Shown: positions 1 through 6,404, numbered from the stretch's first letter. The stretch is DNA of 9,791 nucleotides from Thermodesulfobacteriota bacterium (GCA_003645605.1 QNAY01000017.1:1-9791); one strand, 5' to 3'. The notes: a model not told the origin generated them from the letters alone. Numbers and translations are program-made.

Positions 1-59
1 ACTGTCACATAGTGCCGCCAGAAGAACCAAAAGAAGAGCCAAAAGGGAACGAGTTATGA
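1..59 (+). CDS. dsrJ: DsrJ, triheme cytochrome c subunit, C-terminal end only
   Basis: Only the last 18 codons are in the window; the reading frame begins at base 3 and stops at TGA 57-59. The tail reads CHIVPPEEPKEEPKGNEL. The leading Cys-His fits the last two residues of a CxxCH heme c site, which in DsrJ lies close to the C-terminus. The stop overlaps the dsrO start in an ATGA arrangement (56-59), the usual sign of translational coupling inside an operon. DsrJ is the periplasmic, membrane-anchored triheme cytochrome of the DsrMKJOP complex. The identity rests mainly on being directly upstream of dsrO, in the standard MKJOP order, plus the CH residue pair; the fragment is too short to prove it alone. 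Confidence 0.75.
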   Translation, partial: CHIVPPEEPKEEPKGNEL

Positions 60-856
60 GCATGAATAGAAGAGAATTCATAAAGATAACCGGGCTGTCT
101 ACCCTATTCGGCCTGGCTGGCAAGGGTGCCTTTGAACTTCTCCGCCCTGGCGTGCTTGATGCTGCGGAGCACGGCCATGGGGCACATGTCCCTGAAGAGC
201 CCGCAGAGAAGGCTATACGTTGGGGAATGACCATTGACGTGGAGAAGTGTTCAGAACCCGGGGTTGTCGATAAGTGTATAAAGGCCTGTCACTCTACACA
301 TAACATACCTGATTTCGGGGATTCAAAGAACCAGGTGAAGTGGCTGTGGCAGGACGACTATGAGCACACCTTTGCAGGGAATGAAAATTCGTATATGGAT
401 GATCGTGTGAAGGAGTTGCCGTTCCTGTGTCTGTGCAACCATTGTGATGAGCCGCCCTGTGTAAGGGTGTGTCCCACCAAGGCTACATTCAGGAGACCTG
501 ATGGGGTCGTGGCCATGGACTATCACCGATGTATCGGGTGTCGCTTCTGCATGGCTGCATGTCCATATGGGTCACGGAGTTTCAACTGGTTTGATCCCAG
601 GAATGCGCTTAATCAGAAGGAATATAATATGGAATTCCCCACTCGGATGAGGGGTGTGGTAGAAAAATGTAATTTTTGCGTGGAAAGGCTTGCACAGGAT
701 AAGCTGCCTGCATGCGTTGAGGCTGCGCCGGAGGCTTTGGCCTTTGGGGATTTGGCAGACCCTGATTCCAATGTGCGGCGGATTTTGCGCAAGCGTAGTT
801 CCATGAGACGTAAGTTAGAGCTCGGCACAAAGCCGTCAGTCTTTTACTTAGTGTGA
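56..856 (+). CDS. dsrO: DsrO, periplasmic iron-sulfur subunit of DsrMKJOP
   Basis: This 266-residue protein is the ferredoxin-like periplasmic subunit that carries electrons between the cytochrome DsrJ and the membrane subunit DsrP. The N-terminus has a twin-arginine (Tat) export signal: NRREFIK at residues 4-10, then a hydrophobic stretch to about residue 28. Cysteines fall in the expected groups: C65/C74/C78, C125/C127/C130/C135/C139 (CNHCDEPPCVRVCP), C159/C162/C165/C169 (CIGCRFCMAACP) and C205/C208/C220. The last group ends CVEAAP, with Ala224 where four-cluster relatives often have Cys. The start at 56 follows GGGA (45-48) and overlaps the dsrJ stop; an ATG two codons on (62) would also keep the Tat motif. 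The next gene, dsrP, starts 7 bases after the stop. Confidence 0.96.
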   Translation: MSMNRREFIKITGLSTLFGLAGKGAFELLRPGVLDAAEHGHGAHVPEEPAEKAIRWGMTIDVEKCSEPGVVDKCIKACHSTHNIPDFGDSKNQVKWLWQDDYEHTFAGNENSYMDDRVKELPFLCLCNHCDEPPCVRVCPTKATFRRPDGVVAMDYHRCIGCRFCMAACPYGSRSFNWFDPRNALNQKEYNMEFPTRMRGVVEKCNFCVERLAQDKLPACVEAAPEALAFGDLADPDSNVRRILRKRSSMRRKLELGTKPSVFYLV

Positions 857-863
857 GGATGCC

Positions 864-2024
864 ATGATAGAAAAGGCTTTAAAAGGTGAACCTAGATACT
901 ATATGTGGTTGGTTTTTCTGCTTGGCATCATTGGTGTCGGCATGGGGTGCTGGTTCTACCAGCTCCATGAAGGTTTGGGAATTACCGGAATGGGCAGGGA
1001 TATCTCCTGGGGTGTCTATATTGCCCAGTTCACATACCTGGTCGGAGTTGCTGCATCCGCTGTGATGATAGTCATACCGCTGTATCTTCACGACTATAAG
1101 AAATATGGAAAGTTGGTAGTCTTTGGTGAATTCCTGGCCATTGCAGCAGTAACCATGTGTATGCTCTTTATCGTGGTGGATGTAGGACAGCCACAGAGGA
1201 TGCTCAATGTGCTGCTCCATCCCACGCCTAATTCCATACTTTTCTACGACATGATCGTGTTGTGCGGGTATTTGGTGATAAATGTAATAGTCGGGTATAA
1301 TTGCCTGTTGGCCGACGCGGCACATAGGCCGCATCCTGGGTGGGTAAAGCCCTTTATCTATCTTTCTATACCGTGGGCAGTCAGCATCCATACAGTGACG
1401 GCGTTTCTGTACGCCGGTCTTCCGGGAAGGCATCTGTGGCTTACAGCCGTAATGGCTCCCAGATTTCTTGCATCGGCCTTTGCATCCGGTCCGGCATTGC
1501 TCGTAATTGTGCTTCTTATAATAAGCAGGGTCAGTAAGTTCGATCCGGGAAGAGATGCCCTGCAGACAGTAGCCAAGACCATATGTTATGCCATGATCAT
1601 AAACCTGTTCCTGGTGGGCATGGAGATATTCACAGCATTTTACAGCAATATCCCAGGGCATATGCATCCCCTTCAATACCTGTTTGTTGGTTTGCATGGC
1701 CACGGCAAGCTTGTGGCCTGGATGTGGACAGCGGCTCCATTTGCTTTTGTCGGAGTGATATTGTTGCTCATACCTGCGGCCCGCAGGCATCACGGGATTC
1801 TGGCGTTTGCCTGCGCGTCGATTTTTCTTGCCTGCTGGATTGATAAAGGTGTAGGACTTGTTATTGGTGGATTTATCCCTAATCCTTTTCACAGGGTTAT
1901 AGAGTACTCGGCCACTTTCCCGGAGATTTCCATTACCTTGGCTATTTGGGCGATCGGGGCCTTGATACTTACTGTGCTTCACAAGGTTGCAATTACGGTT
2001 AGAGAGGAACAAGCGTCAACATAA
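864..2024 (+). CDS. dsrP: DsrP, NrfD-type integral membrane subunit of DsrMKJOP
   Basis: This 386-residue, very hydrophobic protein has about ten predicted membrane helices (roughly residues 12-33, 49-74, 86-107, 127-148, 161-183, 204-222, 239-260, 283-303, 311-333 and 355-375). It matches the NrfD/PsrC family in length and character and is thought to exchange electrons with the quinone pool and hand them to DsrO. It lies 7 bases after dsrO, with GAGGAT (855-860) overlapping the dsrO stop as ribosome binding site. Phrases such as the FSKLVVFGEF-like region around residue 83-90 and the His/Gly-rich loop at 277-281 are in character for DsrP. It is the last gene of the operon: a strong terminator begins 30 bases downstream. 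A long antisense open frame across it is a coding shadow. Confidence 0.95.
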   Translation: MIEKALKGEPRYYMWLVFLLGIIGVGMGCWFYQLHEGLGITGMGRDISWGVYIAQFTYLVGVAASAVMIVIPLYLHDYKKYGKLVVFGEFLAIAAVTMCMLFIVVDVGQPQRMLNVLLHPTPNSILFYDMIVLCGYLVINVIVGYNCLLADAAHRPHPGWVKPFIYLSIPWAVSIHTVTAFLYAGLPGRHLWLTAVMAPRFLASAFASGPALLVIVLLIISRVSKFDPGRDALQTVAKTICYAMIINLFLVGMEIFTAFYSNIPGHMHPLQYLFVGLHGHGKLVAWMWTAAPFAFVGVILLLIPAARRHHGILAFACASIFLACWIDKGVGLVIGGFIPNPFHRVIEYSATFPEISITLAIWAIGALILTVLHKVAITVREEQAST

Positions 2025-2054
2025 AACCGAGTTTATTAGACATGGACAGAATTT

Positions 2055-2086
2055 AAAAGCCCGCCGGATATGGCGGGCTTTTTTTT
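2055..2086 (+). terminator. Rho-independent terminator after dsrP
   Basis: AAAAGCCCGCC (2055-2065) pairs perfectly with GGCGGGCTTTT (2072-2082) around a 6-base loop, and a run of eight T (2079-2086) follows. It ends the dsrMKJOP transcript. On the other strand the same hairpin lies just past the stop of the small zinc-ribbon gene and is followed by TTTT, so it may stop both converging transcripts. Confidence 0.93.
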
Positions 2087-2090
2087 GGAG

Positions 2091-2309
2091 TTAAGGGGTT
2101 TCTAATATGGCGGGGATTTTTTTGTATAACTGAAGGATCATTTTTTCTTTTATCTCTTCAATCTCATCCCTGTAAAGCCTGGCTGAGAATTCCTGTCCGC
2201 AAGCCTTGCAGACCACTCGAGCATTGTATCACTTGCCCTCTATGCGGACCGAACCGCCACATACCAGGCAACGGAGCCCGGTATCAACTATAAGGCAGCT
2301 TTTCTCCAT
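2091..2309 (-). CDS. Small zinc-ribbon protein with in-frame TGA at codon 27
   Basis: On the - strand an ATG (2307-2309) follows GAGAGG with a 5-base spacing, a strong ribosome binding site. The frame runs 72 codons to TAA (2091-2093) with one interruption, a TGA at codon 27 (2229-2231). Residues before it contain C5 and C14-LV-C17-GG; residues after it contain C34-KA-C37-G, then an acidic/basic helix (about 44-64). The two CxxC knuckles 16 residues apart are a classic zinc ribbon, and they flank the TGA, so the frame makes sense only if read through. The TGA may encode selenocysteine (a 7-bp hairpin lies at the right distance, 2195-2213), or it may be a nonsense mutation (for example from TGG) making a pseudogene, or a sequencing error. 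Function unknown; it could bind nucleic acid or a protein partner. Codon use looks normal. Confidence 0.6.
2195..2213 (-). promoter_or_regulatory. SECIS-like hairpin downstream of the in-frame TGA
   Basis: Read on the - strand, GTCTGCA pairs with TGCGGAC (7 pairs, one G-U) around the 5-base loop AGGCT. The loop begins 22 bases after the TGA. Bacterial SECIS elements need an upper stem of at least about 4 bp, a short loop with a G in the first two positions, and roughly 16-37 bases from UGA to loop, and all three hold here. However, the codons for C-K-A-C are themselves near-palindromic, so the hairpin could be a by-product of the CxxC motif. The loop also lacks the GGU of the E. coli fdhF element. 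Confidence 0.3.
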
Positions 2310-2431
2310 AATGTCCTCTCAAAAGAAAAGATTTTCCCATAATAGCCATCTTGTCCCTGTTACCATAGGCGTCAACTTAACACAGAACGGGTGGTATGGA
2401 CAAACTTGTTTGCCTGTGAGAAATTGGCAGT

Positions 2432-2503
2432 GAAATTTGAAACTTGAAATTGGGAAAAACACAAAGATGTAGATGCGTTACCTAATTTCAAATTTCCAGT
2501 TTC
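2432..2503. repeat. Imperfect AT-rich inverted repeat
   Basis: The left arm, GAAATTTGAAACTTGAAATTGG (2432-2453), and the right arm (2481-2503) are imperfect reverse complements with a 27-base spacer. The unit AATTTGAAA/TTTCAAATT recurs in each arm. It sits in the non-coding gap before the 2534 gene and looks like a dispersed intergenic element rather than a terminator, since no T-run follows it. Confidence 0.55.
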
Positions 2504-2533
2504 GACATCGGCATTAGAGGCTGTGGACAAATA

Positions 2534-3694
2534 ATGGTCATTAAATATTTTTTCTCTGCTCCAAAAGGGGATATCCCTGTTGGTGCTGAAGATCTTCAGC
2601 GGCCTTTCTTGATGAGTGCTGGAGAAAGGCATCCTTTCCTGACCCTGGGTGACTATTTCGAGGCAATTAAAGACTTTATTCTAAGGGATCATGGGATGCC
2701 TTTGACCGCAGTCCTTTGTGAGCAGTTTAGTGTTGATATTGGCCCTGACAGTATCAGTGAAATACTGATTCGCACTGAAAAGCATGGAGCGTTGTACCAT
2801 TTGACAAGTATAGAGGTTATCCCTGGCACACAATCACTGAAGATGTGTGTCAGCACCGCTGTCTCTGCGAATGGTAAGGCATGGCTGAAGCATGAATGTG
2901 ACCTGCTTAAATTCCTGAATTCGAAATTGGCTCTTCCTTATCTGCCAGTGCCGTACTTTGAGGGAGATGTCAAGGTTTACTCTGATCAAGGCAACGAATC
3001 TCTGTCCATGTTTTTGACAGAATGGTTTGAAAACTATCATGAATGGCATCTCTCAATGGATAAAAAAGGCGAAAAACAAGGGGTTCGTGTCTGGGACCTG
3101 AGAAACGGGCACTGGTTTGCATCAAAAGAGCAAGGATTTGAAATTTTCAGACAGGCCTCAAAGATCCTCACCCTTTATTATGATACCCGCGACTTTAACC
3201 AGATCTATCCCTGGCACCATGCGGCCGGGGATTTCATAGTCAGGAGCAAGGGCGGAATCATTGATGTAAAGCTCACGACAGCCAGGAAATATGAGCCAAT
3301 CATGCTATTTTCATCAAAGGATACCATCGATCCAGTGGTGGCATTGACATATTTTTTCTTGAACTTGTCAATCAGAATGCGGCTGGATAGATTGGATGGT
3401 ATAGGTGTCAAGGCCTGGGCCGATGGTTTCTCAGTGGAGGCTCTAATACATGGGTTCTTCGAGGGCCTGCGGATTATGGAGGCCGATGGCAGATACGGCC
3501 TTGGTCAGGTCAGGGATTTATTTTCTCTGGTTAAAGGCTTTGACCAGGAAGAGCTTGCCGGGCTTTTTTATCCGTTGTTGGACATGTACGCAAAAGAAGA
3601 TCCAGGGGACTTTTTCGTAATACAGGCAAACCTGGGAAGTCACACGAAAGAGCTATACGAGGCTATCCAGGACTTTCATTTAAGAGACGATTAA
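2534..3694 (+). CDS. Unrecognised 386-residue protein, possibly kinase-like fold
   Basis: I do not recognise this family firmly. It is a soluble protein without a signal peptide or membrane segment. The middle could fit a very divergent protein-kinase/aminoglycoside-phosphotransferase layout. Residues 84-107 could be paired strands ending near K103, E121 in LKHECDLLKFL could be the helix-C glutamate, and MFLTEWFENYHEW (159-171) resembles a hinge. PWHHAAGDFIV (226-236) resembles a catalytic loop, followed by GGIIDVKLTTARKYEP (240-255), where the metal-binding Asp would fall. There is no glycine-rich loop, so it may be a pseudokinase, or the resemblance may be chance. The C-terminal third (265-386) looks helical. 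The only upstream SD-like sequence, AGAGG (2516-2520), is a long 13 bases from the ATG, so the start is not certain. It stands alone between the dsrP terminator region and a large repeat. Confidence 0.85.
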   Translation: MVIKYFFSAPKGDIPVGAEDLQRPFLMSAGERHPFLTLGDYFEAIKDFILRDHGMPLTAVLCEQFSVDIGPDSISEILIRTEKHGALYHLTSIEVIPGTQSLKMCVSTAVSANGKAWLKHECDLLKFLNSKLALPYLPVPYFEGDVKVYSDQGNESLSMFLTEWFENYHEWHLSMDKKGEKQGVRVWDLRNGHWFASKEQGFEIFRQASKILTLYYDTRDFNQIYPWHHAAGDFIVRSKGGIIDVKLTTARKYEPIMLFSSKDTIDPVVALTYFFLNLSIRMRLDRLDGIGVKAWADGFSVEALIHGFFEGLRIMEADGRYGLGQVRDLFSLVKGFDQEELAGLFYPLLDMYAKEDPGDFFVIQANLGSHTKELYEAIQDFHLRDD

Positions 3695-3702
3695 ATGAAC
3701 AA

Positions 3703-3837
3703 ATGAACATCGAACATCGAACGTTGAATAAAAAAACAAAGACCAAACTACCGAACATTCAACGGCTATTTCTGTTACTTTTCAGCCGTTTCCCCCATTC
3801 AACATTCGATGTTGGATGTTCGATGTTCGACGTTCAT
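3703..3837. repeat. Large inverted repeat built from ATCGAAC units, with nested hairpin
   Basis: The left arm (3703-3729) contains GAACATCGAACATCGAACG. The right arm (3797-3837) contains its reverse complement, GTTCGATGTTCGACGTTCAT (one mismatch in 20), plus roughly one extra repeat unit. Between them a second hairpin is formed by AACGGCT (3761-3767) and AGCCGTT (3784-3790). The whole 135 bases could fold into one long cruciform or RNA hairpin. An open frame across it (about 78 codons) is a translation of the repeat, not a gene. Elements of this ATCGAACATCGAAC type are, as far as I recall, scattered through many environmental bacterial genomes, where they cause spurious protein calls. Confidence 0.85.
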
Positions 3838-3858
3838 CTTTCAAATATCGAGGATGCT

Positions 3859-3887
3859 TTGATAGCAAAAGTATGTTATAATTATAA
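3859..3887 (+). promoter_or_regulatory. Candidate sigma-70 type promoter for the TPR operon
   Basis: TTGATA (3859-3864) and TTATAA (3882-3887) are separated by 17 bases in an AT-rich stretch just after the repeat and 49 bases before the start codon at 3936. A perfect TATAAT (3877-3882) overlaps but has no good -35 at the right distance. Assigned by eye only. Confidence 0.45.
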
Positions 3888-3935
3888 ATTTATGTCAGAA
3901 AAATTATTTGTATGTTCAAGTATAAGGAGGCGTTT

Positions 3936-4592
3936 ATGACCCGTCCGGAGAAAGATGGTTCCACCCGGCGGAACCAATTGATTAAAGACCTTGAAAAAGA
4001 GATGGAGGATAATCCGAAGTCCGTCATTGCGGCCATCAGGCTTGGCATGGTCTACCAGAATGCAGAGAGACTGGAGGATGCGGAATTCACCTTCAAGTAT
4101 GGCCTGAAATTAGATCCATTGTCTTTTGAGATAAGACTCAATATGAGTACACTCTATTTCCAGATGGGTAGACTTGAGGACGGCATAACCGAGAGCAAAG
4201 AGGCACTCAAAATTCGTCCCGAGTCTACTGAGGCCATGTCCAATATAGGCGCGGCCTACATCAATATGCAGAGATGGAAGGATGCGGCAGAATATTTCAA
4301 TAAGGCCCTTGATGTCAAACCGGAAATGATTACTGCCTTGGCTAATCTCGTCACTGTCAACGTGGAACTCGATGATTTGGAGAGCGCGATTGCGACCGGG
4401 GAAAAAGCCGTCAGTTTGGCCCCTAAATTTGGGGTTGCCCACAATAACCTTGCTGTTGCCTACTACTATCACGGGGATTATGACCTGTCCCTTGATCACC
4501 TTGAGAAGGCCAGAAAGATAGGATACGAGGTTTCTCCTCAGTTTGAGGAGATGGTCTCCGCCAAGGCGGAGTCAAAGAGAGAGGGAGGCTAG
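3936..4592 (+). CDS. TPR-repeat protein, first gene of a three-gene operon
   Basis: This 218-residue cytoplasmic protein consists almost wholly of five back-to-back 34-residue tetratricopeptide repeats (about 29-62, 63-96, 97-130, 131-164, 165-198). The usual Gly/Ala, Tyr and Pro positions are visible, for example GAAYINMQRWKDAAEYFNKAL in the third. A charged N-terminal 28 residues and a short charged tail flank them. The start at 3936 follows AAGGAGG (3924-3930) at 5 bases; an upstream in-frame ATG at 3912 lies before that site and is less likely. TPR arrays bind other proteins, so a scaffold or chaperone role is the natural inference, but no partner is shown by the sequence. The next gene begins 10 bases after the stop, which implies co-transcription and probably joint function with the HEAT and second TPR proteins. 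Confidence 0.93.
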   Translation: MTRPEKDGSTRRNQLIKDLEKEMEDNPKSVIAAIRLGMVYQNAERLEDAEFTFKYGLKLDPLSFEIRLNMSTLYFQMGRLEDGITESKEALKIRPESTEAMSNIGAAYINMQRWKDAAEYFNKALDVKPEMITALANLVTVNVELDDLESAIATGEKAVSLAPKFGVAHNNLAVAYYYHGDYDLSLDHLEKARKIGYEVSPQFEEMVSAKAESKREGG

Positions 4593-4602
4593 ATATCAAT
4601 CC

Positions 4603-5724
4603 ATGGCAAGGGGAAAGAGTGCGTATGAGCCTATCTGTCCGTTCTGTTATAGCCCCATTGATCGTCCAAAGAAGGTGGAGCCAAGAAGATTTGGAGACTT
4701 TGACTGCGGCGCATGCGAGTGTGGAGCAGTATATGTACACGATGTCACAGGGCACAATCTTGGTGCAGCCTGGGTTGAGGCACTTGGCTTTGCCTGTAAT
4801 GATGACTGGGACTTGGCCTGGAGCCTTACGCCGGGAGATGACTATCAGGATGCCTTTTTAGAGAATTATGATATTGAGTCCCACCTTGTTCAACCTACAG
4901 GCCTGACAAAGGACGAAAAAGTAGTGAAGGCCGCACTTGTCTTTATCCGAATGGCAAAAGATGTTCGTGAGGTCACGCATGAGGGTGTCAGAGAGAAGAT
5001 GGAATTATTCTCAGAGCCCCGGATTTCTGCTGAAGAAAAAGATAAGGCCTATTTTGAAAGGAGATCACGCCGGTACTCTAAACAACAGGTCATGGCCCTT
5101 GTACAGGATGGAGAGGTTGAAAAAATCAGGGCAATGGCCCTTGAAGACCCCTTGGTTTTGAGAAAGATTCAACGCCTTCTGTATTCAACGGATGAGATGT
5201 TGATGTGGAAGGCAATTACAACACTGGGGGCAGTTGCAGGGGCTTTGGCCACAGATAGGCCCAGCCTGGTGGGTGACCTGGTAAGGAGGCTCCTTCTGGC
5301 CAGCGGCGACTCAGCAGCCACGAATTGGGGATCCATAGAGACAATAGGCGAAATAATACGTGCTCAGCCCAAGATATATGGCTCATTCTTACGGCACATA
5401 CTTGGATTCATAAATGATCCGCCTTCTCGTCCGGCTGTACTTTGGGCAATTGGCCGTATTGGTGCATTACATCCGCGGGTGGTAAGGTCCAGCGAATTTT
5501 TTGTCTTATTTGCCCTGCTGAAGAATCCCGAGCCGAAGATACGGGGCCTTGCAGTGTGGGCATTTGGTTGCGTGAAAGCCAAGGAGGCGCTGAAGGCCAT
5601 ACAGGGAATGATAGACGATACCGAGGAACTCAGATTCTTTGATGGGCAGTCCATCATATACAAAACCGTGGGTGAACTGGCGAGCGAGGCGGTTGAGCGT
5701 ATTGAAGGGCCGATCAGCCACTAG
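4603..5724 (+). CDS. N-terminal zinc-ribbon plus C-terminal HEAT-repeat protein
   Basis: The protein has 373 residues. Near the N-terminus, C12-PF-C15 and C35-GA-C38-E-C40-G form a probable zinc-ribbon or rubredoxin-like knuckle. A mixed region follows (45-160), then alpha-alpha repeats of PBS-lyase/HEAT type (about 195-345), such as PAVLWAIGRIGALHPRVV (277-294) and PKIRGLAVWAFGCVKAKEAL (311-330). It resembles a conserved protein of sulfate reducers that I recall as the DVU0298 family; this is memory and not checked. HEAT repeats serve protein binding; no catalytic motif is seen. The ATG at 4603 is chosen because upstream codons overlap the preceding gene and use a TTG. The SD-like GGGAGG (4583-4588) is 14 bases away, so translation may depend on coupling to the TPR gene, whose stop is 10 bases upstream. 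The third operon gene starts 17 bases downstream. Confidence 0.92.
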   Translation: MARGKSAYEPICPFCYSPIDRPKKVEPRRFGDFDCGACECGAVYVHDVTGHNLGAAWVEALGFACNDDWDLAWSLTPGDDYQDAFLENYDIESHLVQPTGLTKDEKVVKAALVFIRMAKDVREVTHEGVREKMELFSEPRISAEEKDKAYFERRSRRYSKQQVMALVQDGEVEKIRAMALEDPLVLRKIQRLLYSTDEMLMWKAITTLGAVAGALATDRPSLVGDLVRRLLLASGDSAATNWGSIETIGEIIRAQPKIYGSFLRHILGFINDPPSRPAVLWAIGRIGALHPRVVRSSEFFVLFALLKNPEPKIRGLAVWAFGCVKAKEALKAIQGMIDDTEELRFFDGQSIIYKTVGELASEAVERIEGPISH

Positions 5725-5741
5725 ACCATGAAGGGGAAGAA

Positions 5742-6344
5742 ATGGATGAGCAAGCGGCTTCGACTGTAAAAGAAAAGAAAGATAAAGAAATTTCCAGGGC
5801 TGAAGTCATGTACCGGGAGGCAAAAATCATGAGTGTCCAGGGGGGGTCCCTGGATGCTATTGAGAAATTTGAGGAGGCCCTTGAAATTTTTGAAGCCGCT
5901 GACGGAAAAGACGTTGAGGTTGCAAACATCTGTGAGCAGATAGGAGATCTCCGCACAATGCGGGGAAATTTCAAGGGGGCCATACCTGTCTATCAGAGGG
6001 GACTGGCAATATGTGAGAAGAAAAACGATCCGGTAAGTACTGTTTTGCTGGCAGAGAAAATCATTGATCTCTACAGACAGTTAGGGGACCAGGATAAGGC
6101 CCTTCCATACTATTTTCGAGCACTAGAGCTGGTGGAAAAGCTCGATGATATCGGCAAGGTCGGGCTATATCTTACTGGAATAGGTGATATTTACCAAAAG
6201 AGGAATGAACTGGATAAGGCTTTGGATGCCTATAAGACTGCACATGGAATTTATCAGGAAACGGCGTACAGGGAGAGGGCGGAGATACTTGAAAAGGGCA
6301 TAAAGGTGATTGAGGAGGCCATGTTGGCCGGGGATACTAAGTAG
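5742..6344 (+). CDS. TPR-repeat protein, third gene of the operon
   Basis: This 200-residue soluble protein has a lysine-rich N-terminus (9-16) and four longer (about 36-40 residue) TPR units at roughly 19-54, 59-94, 99-134 and 139-173. They include GDLRTMRGNFKGAIPVYQRG (68-87) and GDIYQKRNELDKALDAY (148-164). This spacing is that of the TPR_12-like class seen in regulatory or signalling scaffolds, and differs from the strict 34-residue repeats of the first operon gene, so the two are not simple duplicates. AAGGGG (5731-5736) sits 5 bases before the ATG. It follows the HEAT gene by 17 bases. A 9-bp hairpin directly after the stop may end the operon. No enzyme motif is visible; the role is presumably protein-protein contact. 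Confidence 0.92.
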   Translation: MDEQAASTVKEKKDKEISRAEVMYREAKIMSVQGGSLDAIEKFEEALEIFEAADGKDVEVANICEQIGDLRTMRGNFKGAIPVYQRGLAICEKKNDPVSTVLLAEKIIDLYRQLGDQDKALPYYFRALELVEKLDDIGKVGLYLTGIGDIYQKRNELDKALDAYKTAHGIYQETAYRERAEILEKGIKVIEEAMLAGDTK

Positions 6345-6372
6345 TGTCTGAATGAAAAGGCAGTTCAGACAC
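6344..6372 (+). terminator. Possible weak terminator hairpin at the end of the TPR operon
   Basis: GTGTCTGAA (6344-6352) pairs perfectly with TTCAGACAC (6364-6372) around an 11-base loop, starting on the last base of the stop codon. It is followed by AATTTTGAATT rather than a clean T-run, so termination would be weak. It lies between two convergent genes. Confidence 0.45.
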
Positions 6373-6404
6373 AATTTTGAATTCTAAATTTTGAATTTTG
6401 AATT
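6373..6404. repeat. AT-rich repeat of AATTTTGAATT units
   Basis: AATTTTGAATT occurs at 6373-6383, then as an overlapping, slightly varied series to 6404 (AAATTTTGAATTTTGAATT). It fills the 58-base gap between convergent genes and runs into the stop codon of the - strand cysteine-cluster gene. It is similar in style to the AATTTGAAA repeat at 2432-2503. Confidence 0.5.

Noticed and set aside
879..2012. 377-codon open frame antisense to dsrP
   Set aside because: It mirrors the dsrP frame, has no SD or family resemblance, and its composition (many His, Tyr, Arg) is that of a translated antisense of a membrane protein gene.
2206..2433. 75-codon + strand open frame
   Set aside because: It overlaps the zinc-ribbon gene on the other strand, has no SD and shows no recognisable motif; the - strand reading has SD and paired CxxC motifs.
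3703..3837. CRISPR array
   Set aside because: The repeat units are about 7 bases, tandem and inverted, without regular unique spacers.
3912..3935. Upstream ATG for the first TPR gene
   Set aside because: The strong AAGGAGG lies downstream of it and exactly 5 bases before the ATG at 3936.
3703..3939. 78-codon open frame starting at the large repeat
   Set aside because: Its protein is a translation of the inverted repeat and promoter region, a well-known kind of spurious call for this repeat type.
4110..4499. 129-codon antisense frame within the TPR gene
   Set aside because: A shadow of the strongly repeat-patterned TPR gene on the + strand; no SD or motif.
4543..4602. Upstream TTG start for the HEAT gene
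   Set aside because: It lies inside the TPR gene, gives an Arg-rich non-conserved leader and has no SD; the ATG at 4603 directly precedes the zinc-ribbon domain.
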